Assembly (NCBI RefSeq): GCF_019430885.1
Contig: NZ_JAHYBZ010000003.1
Location: 310,001 to 374,000 of the forward strand
Source: Roseomonas alba
GTDB taxonomy: Bacteria > Pseudomonadota > Alphaproteobacteria > Acetobacterales > Acetobacteraceae
Direction: 5' to 3'
Length of the DNA stretch: 64,000 bases
This document shows, piece by piece, positions 7,329 through 15,171 of this stretch. Made by a program: the position numbers and the translations under genes. Under the pieces are notes generated by a model. The model worked only from the letters and a program-made list of their open reading frames with translations. It had not been told where the DNA came from and ran no database searches. How positions within the stretch are numbered: position 1 is the stretch's first letter; every line of letters starts with the position of its first letter.

Positions 7329-8138
7329 TCAGCCGAATTCCGGTCCGGCGACGGCGGCGATGAGGGCGGCGTCGCCCGGCGTATCGGCGCCGAGCGCCAT
7401 ACGGGTGAAGGGCCGCAGCGATGTCGCACCCTGCGCGGTGAGCCACGCGGCGAGGCCTGGCCGGTGATCCGGCAGGTCGAGCACCACCGGGCCGGGCAGG
7501 GCGGCGCGCGCCGAGGCGATCAGCGCCTGCGCCGTGGCGTCGTCATGCGCGACGACGGGGCCGATTTGCGCCCCGCGTGCGCCGTCGCGGGCCAGGGCAA
7601 AGCCGCTACCGTCGCGTGCGACGAATCCAGCCTTCGGCAGGCGGGCGGCAAAATCCCGCAGCAGGGTATCGCGTGGCGCGCCGAAGGCGGCGGCGTCCAG
7701 TGCCAGCACGGTGGGCCAGTCTTCCGCCGTCAGCGGACGCACGCCGTCGGCCACGGGCAGCGCGTCCGGCAGCGACCAGCGCGCGAAGCCCCAAAGGTCG
7801 CGGAAGCCGAGACGGCGATAGACCTCCCGCCCGGCGGGCGTTGCATCCAGAGCGGCGCAGCGCGTGCCGGCAAGGGCTCCGACCGCCCAGCGCATCAGCG
7901 CCGTCGCGTGGCCCTGCCGCCGGCAGTCCGGCCGCACCAGCACCATGGAGATCCAGGCGACATCGCAGCCGTAGCGGATGACCGCCGCCGTCGCGGCCAG
8001 CGCGTCCTGCCCGTCATCCAGGGCGCGGGCCTCGCCGTTCCGCAGGAACAGCGCCCAGTCGCGCGCCACCTGGTTCCATCCGATGAGGAAGGATAGCGCG
8101 GCGGCGCGGGGCAGGTCGGCCTTGGTGACTGGTCGCAT
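7329..8138 (-). CDS. Two-domain GNAT family N-acetyltransferase
   Basis: 269 aa. The first half has the acetyl-CoA binding signature V-R-P-D-C-R-R-Q-G-H-A-T-A-L-M, followed by G-R-E-V-Y-R-R-L-G-F. The C-terminal half (from V-R-P-L-T-A-E-D-W near residue 140) is a second, weaker GNAT-like domain ending L-R-P-F-T-R-M-A-L-G, an arrangement known in Acetyltransf_1 / Acetyltransf_18 (YitH-like) proteins. It acetylates an unknown small molecule or protein amine. The start at 8138 opens on M-R-P-V-T-K-A-D-L-P-R-A-A. It is divergent from the Gfo/Idh operon with a 24-bp palindrome between. Confidence 0.85.
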   Translation of the reverse strand: MRPVTKADLPRAAALSFLIGWNQVARDWALFLRNGEARALDDGQDALAATAAVIRYGCDVAWISMVLVRPDCRRQGHATALMRWAVGALAGTRCAALDATPAGREVYRRLGFRDLWGFARWSLPDALPVADGVRPLTAEDWPTVLALDAAAFGAPRDTLLRDFAARLPKAGFVARDGSGFALARDGARGAQIGPVVAHDDATAQALIASARAALPGPVVLDLPDHRPGLAAWLTAQGATSLRPFTRMALGADTPGDAALIAAVAGPEFG

Positions 8139-8164
8139 GCGCGCAATGCGACGACGCGGCGTCG

Positions 8165-8188
8165 CGCCCGTCAAGCGCTTGACGGGCG
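8165..8188. promoter_or_regulatory. 24-bp perfect palindrome with LacI-family operator core
   Basis: CGCCCGTCAAGC is followed directly by its exact reverse complement. The centre reads AAGCGCTT, which fits the AAnCGnTT core of LacI/GalR-family operators. It lies 26 nt upstream of the GNAT start and 26 nt upstream of the Gfo/Idh start on the other strand, so one repressor could control both. No lacI-like gene is in the window. Confidence 0.6.
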
Positions 8189-8214
8189 GACGCGATCGAA
8201 GCCCACTCGCGCGC

Positions 8215-9231
8215 ATGGGACGACCGGGAATGCTGCTGATCGGCTGCGGAGCCTTCGGGCGCGTGCACCTTGCCGCGCTGCGGCGGCTCGGCCTGCCCGT
8301 CACGGTGTTCGACACCGATCCCGCCCTGGCGGCGGCGACAGGCGAAACTGTTGCGCCAAGCCTGGAAGCGGGCCTCGCGGCCTGCGAGGCGGCGATCGTG
8401 GTGACGCCGGTGCCGACGCATCGCGCGGTCGCGGAAACGGTGCTGCGGGCCGGGTGCGACCTGTTCCTGGAAAAGCCGGCGACGGAGACGGTCGCGGATG
8501 CCGAAGCCCTCGCGTGCCTCGCCGCCGAGCATGGCCGCATGGCGCAGGTGGGCCTGTATTTCCGCTTCCATCCGAAAGCCGCGGCGCTGCGGCGTATGGT
8601 GGCAGGAGGCGAATTCGGGCGCCTGCATTACCTCGCGGCGCGCTTTTCCGGGCTGAAGCGCGCGCGCGGCGATTCCGGCGCCCTACTCAACGACGCTGTC
8701 CATTTCGCTGACCTGCTGCCCTGGATCGCCGGCGAGGCGCCCATCCGCGTCTTCGCCACGACCGCCGATCCGCTCGGTCGAGGTCGCGAGGACCTGGCCG
8801 TGATCCAGATGATGTTCCCGTCCGGCTGCACCGCGCTGATCGAGGCCGGCTGCGTGCTGCCCGGCCGCTGGCCCGATGCGGTCGTGCCGGGGGCGGAGAC
8901 GCGCAAGGAAATCGTTGTCGCGGGCCGCGATGCGCTGGCCGAGATCGACTTCGCCGCCGAGACCTTCGCCTTGCGCCGTGGTATGCACGCGCCGGCCGCC
9001 CATGGCGCTTGGCTGCCGCAGCATGGCGCGCGCGAGGAACCGTCGATCCCCGCTGCCGACCCCGTCGACGTCGTCGCCGCCGAACTCGCCGCTTTCGTCG
9101 AGGCCGTGCAAACACGCCGCGCGCCGGAGGCCGATCTGCGGTCGGGCGCCGTCGCCCCCGCGCGCATTCTGGACGCCGCGCGGATATCCGCCGCAGAAGC
9201 GCGCGTCGTCGCGCTGGAGGAGATCGCCTGA
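8215..9231 (+). CDS. Gfo/Idh/MocA family NAD(P)-dependent oxidoreductase
   Basis: 338 aa. Rossmann motif G10-C-G-A-F-G15-R-V-H at the N-terminus, then E87-K88-P89, the catalytic-lysine signature of glucose-fructose oxidoreductase/inositol dehydrogenase proteins. The C-terminal alpha/beta domain contains N-D-A-V-H-F-A-D-L, where the His and Asp contact the sugar. It should oxidise one hydroxyl of a sugar, sugar acid or polyol using NAD(P)+. The ATG start gives the Rossmann motif at residue 10. The stop overlaps the next ATG by one base, forming an operon with an isomerase and an enolase-superfamily enzyme. Confidence 0.92.
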   Translation: MGRPGMLLIGCGAFGRVHLAALRRLGLPVTVFDTDPALAAATGETVAPSLEAGLAACEAAIVVTPVPTHRAVAETVLRAGCDLFLEKPATETVADAEALACLAAEHGRMAQVGLYFRFHPKAAALRRMVAGGEFGRLHYLAARFSGLKRARGDSGALLNDAVHFADLLPWIAGEAPIRVFATTADPLGRGREDLAVIQMMFPSGCTALIEAGCVLPGRWPDAVVPGAETRKEIVVAGRDALAEIDFAAETFALRRGMHAPAAHGAWLPQHGAREEPSIPAADPVDVVAAELAAFVEAVQTRRAPEADLRSGAVAPARILDAARISAAEARVVALEEIA

Positions 9232-10052
9232 TGCGCATCAGCCTGTGCAACGAGGTCGTGCGCGACCTGGATTTCGCCGCGCAATGCGCGCTGGCGGCAT
9301 CGCTCGGCTATGACGGGCTCGAAGTCGCACCCTTCACCCTGGATGCCGAGGCGCCGCACCTGCTGCCGGCGTCGCGTCGCGCGGAACTGCGCCGCGCCGC
9401 GGCGGAGACGGGGACTGCGATCACCTCCCTGCATTGGCTGCTGGTCGCGCCCGCCGGCCTGTCCATCACCAGCGCCGATGCGGCGCTGCGCGCGAAGACG
9501 CTGGACGTGATGGAGCGGCTGGTCGGGCTGGCCGCCGATCTCGGCGCGACGCTTCTGGTGCACGGGTCGCCCGGCCAGCGCCGCGTGGAAGCCGATGGCG
9601 ACGCGCAGCGCGCGGAGGAGGCCATGGCGAAGGCGGGGGAGTTCGCCGCGCAGCATGGCGTGACCTATTGCGTGGAACCGCTCGATCCCGGCCAGACCAA
9701 CTGGTGCACGGGCGTCGGGCAGGGCGTGGCCATCGTCGAGCGCATCGGCAATCCCGCGCTGAAGACCATGCTCGACACCTGCTCGGCCGGGAATGGCGAG
9801 AGCGAGAGCGTCGTCGCGCTGCTTGAGCGCTTCGTCCCCACCGGCGCCATCGCCCATGTGCATTTCAACGACCGCAACAAGCGTGGGCCGGGGCAAGGGA
9901 ACGACCGCTTCGGGCCGATACTCGCCGCGCTGAAACGCAACGGATACCAGGGCTTCGCGGCGGTGGAGCCCTTCGACTATGTGCCGGATGGGCCGACCAG
10001 CGCGGCGCGGGCGATCGGCTATCTTCGCGCGTTGGAGGAGATCCTCGCATGA
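9231..10052 (+). CDS. Sugar phosphate isomerase/epimerase family TIM-barrel protein
   Basis: 273 aa, an AP_endonuc_2 (xylose isomerase-like) TIM barrel. Metal-ligand motifs are visible: V-E-P-L-D-P near residue 146, M-L-D-T-C near 185, H-V-H-F-N-D near 207 and the closing A-V-E-P-F-D near 244. The family covers hydroxypyruvate isomerase, D-tagatose 3-epimerase, IolE and IolI. Its position between an NAD-dependent dehydrogenase and a dehydratase suggests isomerisation or epimerisation of the keto-sugar intermediate. Both ends overlap neighbours by ATGA, so translation is coupled. Confidence 0.9.
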   Translation: MRISLCNEVVRDLDFAAQCALAASLGYDGLEVAPFTLDAEAPHLLPASRRAELRRAAAETGTAITSLHWLLVAPAGLSITSADAALRAKTLDVMERLVGLAADLGATLLVHGSPGQRRVEADGDAQRAEEAMAKAGEFAAQHGVTYCVEPLDPGQTNWCTGVGQGVAIVERIGNPALKTMLDTCSAGNGESESVVALLERFVPTGAIAHVHFNDRNKRGPGQGNDRFGPILAALKRNGYQGFAAVEPFDYVPDGPTSAARAIGYLRALEEILA

Positions 10053-11482
10053 CCGCTCCCCGCTTCCGGTTGCTTGAGACGCAACGATTCGAATGGCCCT
10101 TCCAGCTGCGCATGCCCTTCCGCTTCGGCGTCATCACTGTGACGCACGGGCGCCAGGCGGTGATCCGCGTGCGCATCGCGCTCGAGGACGGTTCCGAACA
10201 TTGGGGCATCGCCGCGGAGACACTCGCCGCCAAATGGTTCGACAAGGACCCGCGCTGGTCGGATGCGCAGAACGAGGACCAGCTCCGTCGCGCGCTGGAG
10301 ATCGCCTGCGATGCGACGATGGCGGCCGGCGTGAACACCGCCTTTGGCCATTTCGCCGATGCTTATGCCCCGCATGTCGCGGCCTGCGGGGCTGAATCGC
10401 TCAACCCGCTCGTCGCCGCCTATGGCCGCGCACTGCTCGATCGCGCCATGCTCGATGCGCTGCTGAAGGCGAAGGGGCAGTCCTTCGCCGAGGGCCTGCG
10501 CGCCAATATCGGTGGCATGGCGCCGCATGGCGTGATTCCGGACCTCGCCGGCACTGATTTCGATGCGATGCTCCGCTCACTGACGCCGTCTCGGCGGATG
10601 CATGCGCGGCATACGGTCGGCCTGGTCGATCCCATCACGGCCGCCGACCAGACCGAACGCGTGAATGACGGCCTGCCCGAGACGGTGGAGGAGGTCGTCG
10701 CCACCTATCGCCATACCTGGTGGAAGCTGAAGGTCGGCGGCAATGTCGCGGCCGATGTGGACCGGCTGTGCCGCATCGCCTCGGTGCTCGACCGGCTGCA
10801 CGGCTATCACGTCTCGCTCGATGGCAATGAGCAGTATGAGGATGCCGAGGGCGTCCTCGCGCTGTGGCGTGCCATGCTGGCGGAACCGCGTCTTGCGCGC
10901 CTGAACGCGTCGATCGCCTTCATCGAGCAGCCGGTGAAGCGCGCCAAGGCGCTGGAAGGTGCGATGGGCGCCCTCGCCGCCGAACGCCCGGTGATCGTGG
11001 ATGAGAGCGACGGGCCGCTCGACGCTTTCGTGCAGGCCAAGGCGCTCGGCTATGCCGGCATCTCGTCCAAGGCCTGCAAGGGCGTGTGGCGATCGCTGGT
11101 CAACCTCGCCCGCTGCCGCGCCTGGAACGACGTCCGGCCCGAAGCACGCTATTTCATGAGTGCCGAGGATCTGACCACCCTCGCCGGTGTCTGCGTACAG
11201 CAGGACCTGGCGCTCGTCAGCGCCATGGGCCTCGTTCACGTCGAGCGCAACGGCCATCACTTCGTCGATGGCTTCTCCGGCCGGCCCAAGGCGGAGGCAG
11301 TGCGCTTCATGGAGTCCCACCCCGATCTCTACGCCGACACGCCGCATGGGCCGCGGCTCGCAATCCGGGAAGGGATGCTCGATCTCGGCTCGGTGATCGA
11401 CGCGGTCGGGCTCGGCGCGACGGTGGAGCCGGATGTCGCCGCGATGGAGACCATGCCTGCCGCAGTGTGGCCGCCGCGGTGA
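10049..11482 (+). CDS. Enolase-superfamily (mandelate racemase/muconate lactonizing-like) enzyme
   Basis: 477 aa, about 100 longer than a typical member. The barrel residues are readable: K226-L-K228 in W-W-K-L-K-V-G-G (general base), metal ligands D258 in L-D-G-N-E, E293 in F-I-E-Q-P and D318/E319 in V-D-E-S, and K341 in I-S-S-K-A-C-K-G. Such enzymes abstract the proton alpha to a carboxylate, giving acid-sugar dehydratase, racemase or cycloisomerase activity. The extra length lies between the capping domain and the barrel (residues ~125-215). It is last in the operon and overlaps the isomerase gene by ATGA. Dehydration of an aldonate-type product is a guess from context. Confidence 0.88.
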   Translation: MTAPRFRLLETQRFEWPFQLRMPFRFGVITVTHGRQAVIRVRIALEDGSEHWGIAAETLAAKWFDKDPRWSDAQNEDQLRRALEIACDATMAAGVNTAFGHFADAYAPHVAACGAESLNPLVAAYGRALLDRAMLDALLKAKGQSFAEGLRANIGGMAPHGVIPDLAGTDFDAMLRSLTPSRRMHARHTVGLVDPITAADQTERVNDGLPETVEEVVATYRHTWWKLKVGGNVAADVDRLCRIASVLDRLHGYHVSLDGNEQYEDAEGVLALWRAMLAEPRLARLNASIAFIEQPVKRAKALEGAMGALAAERPVIVDESDGPLDAFVQAKALGYAGISSKACKGVWRSLVNLARCRAWNDVRPEARYFMSAEDLTTLAGVCVQQDLALVSAMGLVHVERNGHHFVDGFSGRPKAEAVRFMESHPDLYADTPHGPRLAIREGMLDLGSVIDAVGLGATVEPDVAAMETMPAAVWPPR

Positions 11483-11811
11483 GGACGATTGAGGCGACCC
11501 CGCCCCGCCGGTCGCGCCACTGACGTCCTTCCTGGCCGCACGCCCTGGTCGAATCCGCCGCCCTGCTGGGCGAGGCGACCGCGAAGGCCGTGCGGCAACG
11601 GGTCGATGCTGCCGGATTCCAGATCCCGCGTCGCAGCACACGCAATCTTGACCCCTGGCTGCCTGGCCCCGCGGAAGCCCGGCGGCACGAGAATGGGCGC
11701 GGCGGACCTATGCGGGCCGTGACAGGTGCCACGTGGCGTCATCGTATTGGTCCAGCCCAGCCGCATCTGAACATGCTGGTGCATTAACCCAGGGCGGGGC
11801 ATTCTCAAATC
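11483..11811. other. 329-bp gap with a possible degraded coding remnant
   Basis: No confident gene. On the plus strand a stretch from about 11524 to 11787 stays open and has coding-like composition in its first part (A-L-V-E-S-A-A-L-L-G-E-A-T-A-K-A-V-R), but it has no convincing start, no recognised family and a degraded second half. It may be the tail of a lost gene. Nothing else is seen apart from the leader of the following GNAT gene. Confidence 0.3.
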
Positions 11812-12399
11812 ATGGTTTCTGTTCCTCCTGCACTTCCGCCTGTGAATACTGACCGGCTCCGCCTTCGTTACGCCGAGCCGCGCGACGCTGACGCGCTCGC
11901 CGCAATGATGAACGAGGGAATCAGCCGGCGCCTGGCCTCCTGGCCGGTGCCCTACACGCCGATCATGGCGGCGGACCGCATCTCCGGGGTGCGCATGGCC
12001 GCGGCGGAGCAGCGGGCGCTGCCGCTGGTCATCGAACGCCGTTCGGACGGTGCCGTGATGGGCTGGATCAGCATCTCCCGCGCGCCGGGGGAGCCCGAGA
12101 CGGCGCTGGTCACCTACTGGCTCGGCGAAGCTTTCCAGGGACATGGCTACATGCGCGAGGCCGCGCCGGTGGCAGCGCGGGAAGCCTTCGCCCGGATGGA
12201 CGTGGCGCGCCTGCGCGCGGCGGTGCAGCCGGACAATAGGCCTTCGCTGGCGGTGGCTCGGCTGCTTGGCATGGCCCCGATGGGCGAGGGCCGCATCTGG
12301 TGCCCCGCGCGCGGGCGCGAGGAAACCTGCCTGTGGTTCGAATTGCCGCGTGAGCGGGCGCCCCAGGCGCAAGCCGCGGCCGCCGCCACAGCGTCGTAG
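11812..12399 (+). CDS. RimJ/RimL-type GNAT N-acetyltransferase
   Basis: 195 aa. Opens P-V-N-T-D-R-L-R-L-R-Y-A-E-P-R-D-A-D-A-L, the Acetyltransf_3 start, with the CoA-binding stretch Y-W-L-G-E-A-F-Q-G-H-G-Y-M-R-E-A near residue 105 and V-Q-P-D-N-R-P-S-L-A-V-A-R-L-L-G-M near 145. This subgroup acetylates ribosomal protein N-termini or small amines; the substrate is not predictable. The C-terminus is an Ala-rich tail. It stands alone, with the following gene convergent. Confidence 0.88.
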   Translation: MVSVPPALPPVNTDRLRLRYAEPRDADALAAMMNEGISRRLASWPVPYTPIMAADRISGVRMAAAEQRALPLVIERRSDGAVMGWISISRAPGEPETALVTYWLGEAFQGHGYMREAAPVAAREAFARMDVARLRAAVQPDNRPSLAVARLLGMAPMGEGRIWCPARGREETCLWFELPRERAPQAQAAAAATAS

Positions 12400-12558
12400 C
12401 ACCGCAAGGCGGGCAGGCCCGCCGCCGGAATTGCATGCGTCAGCATGCGATACGGATGATGCGAGACCACGCTGCGCCCCGCCCAGCGTGCTGCGGGACC
12501 GTTTCCGGCCGTGGCCAAGGCAGGGACCTCCTGGCCACGCCCCTCCCCCCGCATCCTG

Positions 12559-14247
12559 TCACCGATCGTCGATCGTCGCCGCCAGCCCGTGCCGACCATC
12601 CGGCAACCGCGTCACCTCCAGGCGATCCGCGTGATGCCGCATCAGCATCATGGCAAGGCCTGAGACGAATCCCGCCGCCTCGATATCCGCATCGAGGTCC
12701 ACCGCCGCGCCGGCGGCCATGGCCTCGCCCTCCCAGGCCAGGTCAATGTCGAGCCGGAGCTCGTCGAAGCGCACGCGCACCAGTGCCGTGCTGCCGGGCG
12801 CCATCACCATCGGCGCAGCATCGGCGAATTCCTCGAGCAGGTGCGCGGCCTTGCCGACCACCTCGGCGCGTGCGCCGCAGATGCGGCCCTTCTCGGTGAC
12901 GAATTCGACCAGCGGCTTCGCACCGCTGTCCGGGTCCCAGCGCCATTCGGCGATCTGCGTCGCGCCGATCCGGAAGATCGCATGCAGCGTCAGCGCCGCG
13001 GCCATGCCGAGCACCAGCCCCGACCCGATCGTCATCCGCACATAGTCCGGCAGCGCGGCGTAGAGGCCCGGGATTTCGCTGTAGGACAGCGCGATCAGCA
13101 GGGCGACGCCGATCGTCAGCGTGCGCCGGGCATCGAGCAGCCGCTGAGTGATGATCGTCATGCCCGACATCAGGATGTAGGAGGCGGCGTAGAGCAGCAC
13201 TGCCCCCAGCACGCCCCGCGGCACCGCCATCACCAGCGAAGCCGCGCCCGGCATCAGCCCCAGCAGGATCCAGCCGATCCCGGTGGCGATGCCGACGCGC
13301 CGCGCCGTGATGCCGGTCGCCGCGGCCAGCCCGACGCTGGCGGAGTAGCTGTTCGTGCCGATCACGCCGATCGCCCCGGCGATCAGGTTGCCCAGGCCAT
13401 CGGCCATCATCCCGCGGCGCACGCCGCCGAAGTCGGTGCGCTTCCAGGCCGGATCGTTGGCGCGCTGGCTCGCCACCACATCACCCATCACGCGCACCGC
13501 GGCCGCCAGGGCGCCGATCAGGAAGCCCGGCAGGTAAATCAGTGACAGGCTCGGCGCGGCGAGCGGCCAGGACAATGTGGCGACATGCATGGCCGGCCCC
13601 GGACCGTCGGCCGCCAACCCGGTGGCGAGCAGCGCCAGATGCGCCGCGCAGCCCGCGCCCAGGCCGATGAGCACGGCAATGGAGCGCAGCCGCGCGCTGC
13701 CCCACACCGCCACGCCCACGGTGACCAGCAGCGCCACGATCCCGGCCGGCAGGTTACGCGTGCCGCCGGTCCCGACCTCATCCACACCCAGCACCAGGCG
13801 TAATGACAGCAGCCCCAGCACGATGCCGAGCACCATGACCACCAGGCCGATGATCTCGGCCGGCAGGAAGCCACGGATGCGTTCGATGACGCGCGACAGC
13901 AGCATGCCGGTCACGCCGGCGACCATGGTCAGCCCCGCCACGGCGCCGAGCCCGCCCTCCCGCGCCGCGCCCAGCGCCGGCGGCAGGAAGATGGCGGTGA
14001 AGACCGAAGGCAGCAGGAAGCCCGACCCGATGCCCCAGCGCCCCAGCCCCTGCAGGATGGTCGCGATGCCGAGCGCGATCATCGCCAGGCTGAGATAGCG
14101 CGCCGTGGTCGGCGCATCCGCCCCCGCCGCCTCGGCCACCAGCAGCGGGAAGACCAGGGTCACGGCGCCGAGGCCGATATGCTGCAGCGCCGCAGGCAGC
14201 ATCACGCGCAGCGGCGGGCGCGAGTCCAGGCCGTAGAGGATCGACAT
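12559..14247 (-). CDS. NCS2-type nucleobase (uracil/xanthine) permease with C-terminal degenerate GHKL-like domain
   Basis: 562 aa from the ATG at 14247. Residues ~1-440 form a solute carrier 23 / uracil-xanthine permease with about 12-14 hydrophobic segments, including A-L-Q-H-I-G-L-G-A and G-T-N-S-Y-S-A-S-V-G-L-A-A-A-T-G near residue 300, the substrate-region motif. Residues 446-562 are soluble and resemble an RsbW/SpoIIAB-type ATPase: helix A-A-H-L-L-E-E-F-A-D-A-A-P and closing G-L-A-M-M-L-M-R-H-H-A-D-R-L-E-V-T-R. The N-box Asn and the D-x-G box are missing, so ATP binding is unlikely. It is divergent from the partner-switching operon that encodes a genuine RsbW-like protein. Confidence 0.88.
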   Translation of the reverse strand: MSILYGLDSRPPLRVMLPAALQHIGLGAVTLVFPLLVAEAAGADAPTTARYLSLAMIALGIATILQGLGRWGIGSGFLLPSVFTAIFLPPALGAAREGGLGAVAGLTMVAGVTGMLLSRVIERIRGFLPAEIIGLVVMVLGIVLGLLSLRLVLGVDEVGTGGTRNLPAGIVALLVTVGVAVWGSARLRSIAVLIGLGAGCAAHLALLATGLAADGPGPAMHVATLSWPLAAPSLSLIYLPGFLIGALAAAVRVMGDVVASQRANDPAWKRTDFGGVRRGMMADGLGNLIAGAIGVIGTNSYSASVGLAAATGITARRVGIATGIGWILLGLMPGAASLVMAVPRGVLGAVLLYAASYILMSGMTIITQRLLDARRTLTIGVALLIALSYSEIPGLYAALPDYVRMTIGSGLVLGMAAALTLHAIFRIGATQIAEWRWDPDSGAKPLVEFVTEKGRICGARAEVVGKAAHLLEEFADAAPMVMAPGSTALVRVRFDELRLDIDLAWEGEAMAAGAAVDLDADIEAAGFVSGLAMMLMRHHADRLEVTRLPDGRHGLAATIDDR

Positions 14248-14283
14248 GCGGGCTTGTGCTCTCAGCGGACGAATCGCCCCGAG

Positions 14284-14316
14284 CCTTACGCCGGAATCGT
14301 TCAACAAGACGTAAGG
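14284..14316. promoter_or_regulatory. Inverted repeat in the permease / signalling-operon divergent promoter
   Basis: CCTTACG (14284-14290) and CGTAAGG (14310-14316) are exact inverted copies separated by 19 nt. A partial third copy, GAGCCTTAGG, follows at 14321. They lie in the 117-bp gap between the NCS2 permease and the formyltransferase gene, so a single regulator could act on both directions. Confidence 0.45.
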
Positions 14317-14364
14317 GTCGGAGCCTTAGGGTCACGGGCAGCAACGGTTCGGGAACGGCTCGCG

Positions 14365-15171
14365 ATGCGTGTGGCCCTGTGCGTGAAGCGCGACCTTTTC
14401 GGCGTCATCGCGGCGCGTCGCTTCCTCGCGGCGCTGGGCGGCGCGACGGAGGTCGACGTCTTCTGCAGCACCCGCATCCGGGCCACGGAAGGCGAGGTGG
14501 ACGGGCTGCGCCTGATGGGCGCGCTGGAACGCGACATCCCGCTCGGCACGCTGCACCCGGCGACCGCGGAGGAATGGGCCGGCGCGCCGCCCGCCCTGCG
14601 CCCGGATGCCTGGCAGCCGCTGCCCGACCTGGCGCGGGAGGGCGGGGCGCGGACGCTGCTCGCGCGGCGACCCGACATGGTGGTGTCGATGCGCTTCAGC
14701 CTGATCTTCCCGCAGCGCTTGATCGACGCCGTGCCGCTCGGCATCATCAACGTGCATCCCGGCCCGCTGCCGACCTATCGCGGGCTTTTCGCGCCGTTCT
14801 GGCAGGTGATGCGCGGCGAGCCGCGCCTGGCGTCGAGCCTGCACGGCATCGATGCGGGCATCGACACCGGCCCGCTGATCGCCGAGCACGCCATCCCGCG
14901 CGACGAATCCCGCAGCCTGCTGTGGCACATCGCCGAACTCTATCGCGGCGGCGCGACGCTGGCCGCCGAGGCGGTGCGTATGGCCGCCGCCGGCAGCCCG
15001 CCCCGCGGCCGCCCGCAGCCGGAAGGCGGGCAGTATTTCCGCATGCCGGATGCGGCGGCCTTCGACGCCTTCGCGCGCGGACCGATCCGGATGGTCTCGA
15101 CCGCCGACTATCTGGACCTGCTGGGCGAGGCGCTGCTGCCGCCCGCCACGGCCCTGCGCGTGGCCGCATGA
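14365..15171 (+). CDS. Formyltransferase-fold protein (Fmt/ArnA/PurN-like)
   Basis: 268 aa. The catalytic triad of 10-formyl-tetrahydrofolate-dependent transferases is present: N129 and H131 in I-I-N-V-H-P-G-P-L-P-T-Y-R-G, and D167 in G-I-D-A-G-I-D-T-G-P-L-I. The first 100 residues are the usual Rossmann-like half but lack the standard Fmt opening. It is shorter than Met-tRNA formyltransferase (~310) and is not next to def, so a sugar or amine formyltransferase is more likely than fmt. It is first in an operon of sensors and partner-switching proteins; its role there is unknown. The stop overlaps the next ATG. Confidence 0.85.
   Translation: MRVALCVKRDLFGVIAARRFLAALGGATEVDVFCSTRIRATEGEVDGLRLMGALERDIPLGTLHPATAEEWAGAPPALRPDAWQPLPDLAREGGARTLLARRPDMVVSMRFSLIFPQRLIDAVPLGIINVHPGPLPTYRGLFAPFWQVMRGEPRLASSLHGIDAGIDTGPLIAEHAIPRDESRSLLWHIAELYRGGATLAAEAVRMAAAGSPPRGRPQPEGGQYFRMPDAAAFDAFARGPIRMVSTADYLDLLGEALLPPATALRVAA

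Noticed and set aside
14365..15171. Calling the formyltransferase gene fmt
   Set aside because: It is too short, lacks the standard Fmt N-terminus and C-terminal tRNA-binding domain, and is not next to def.
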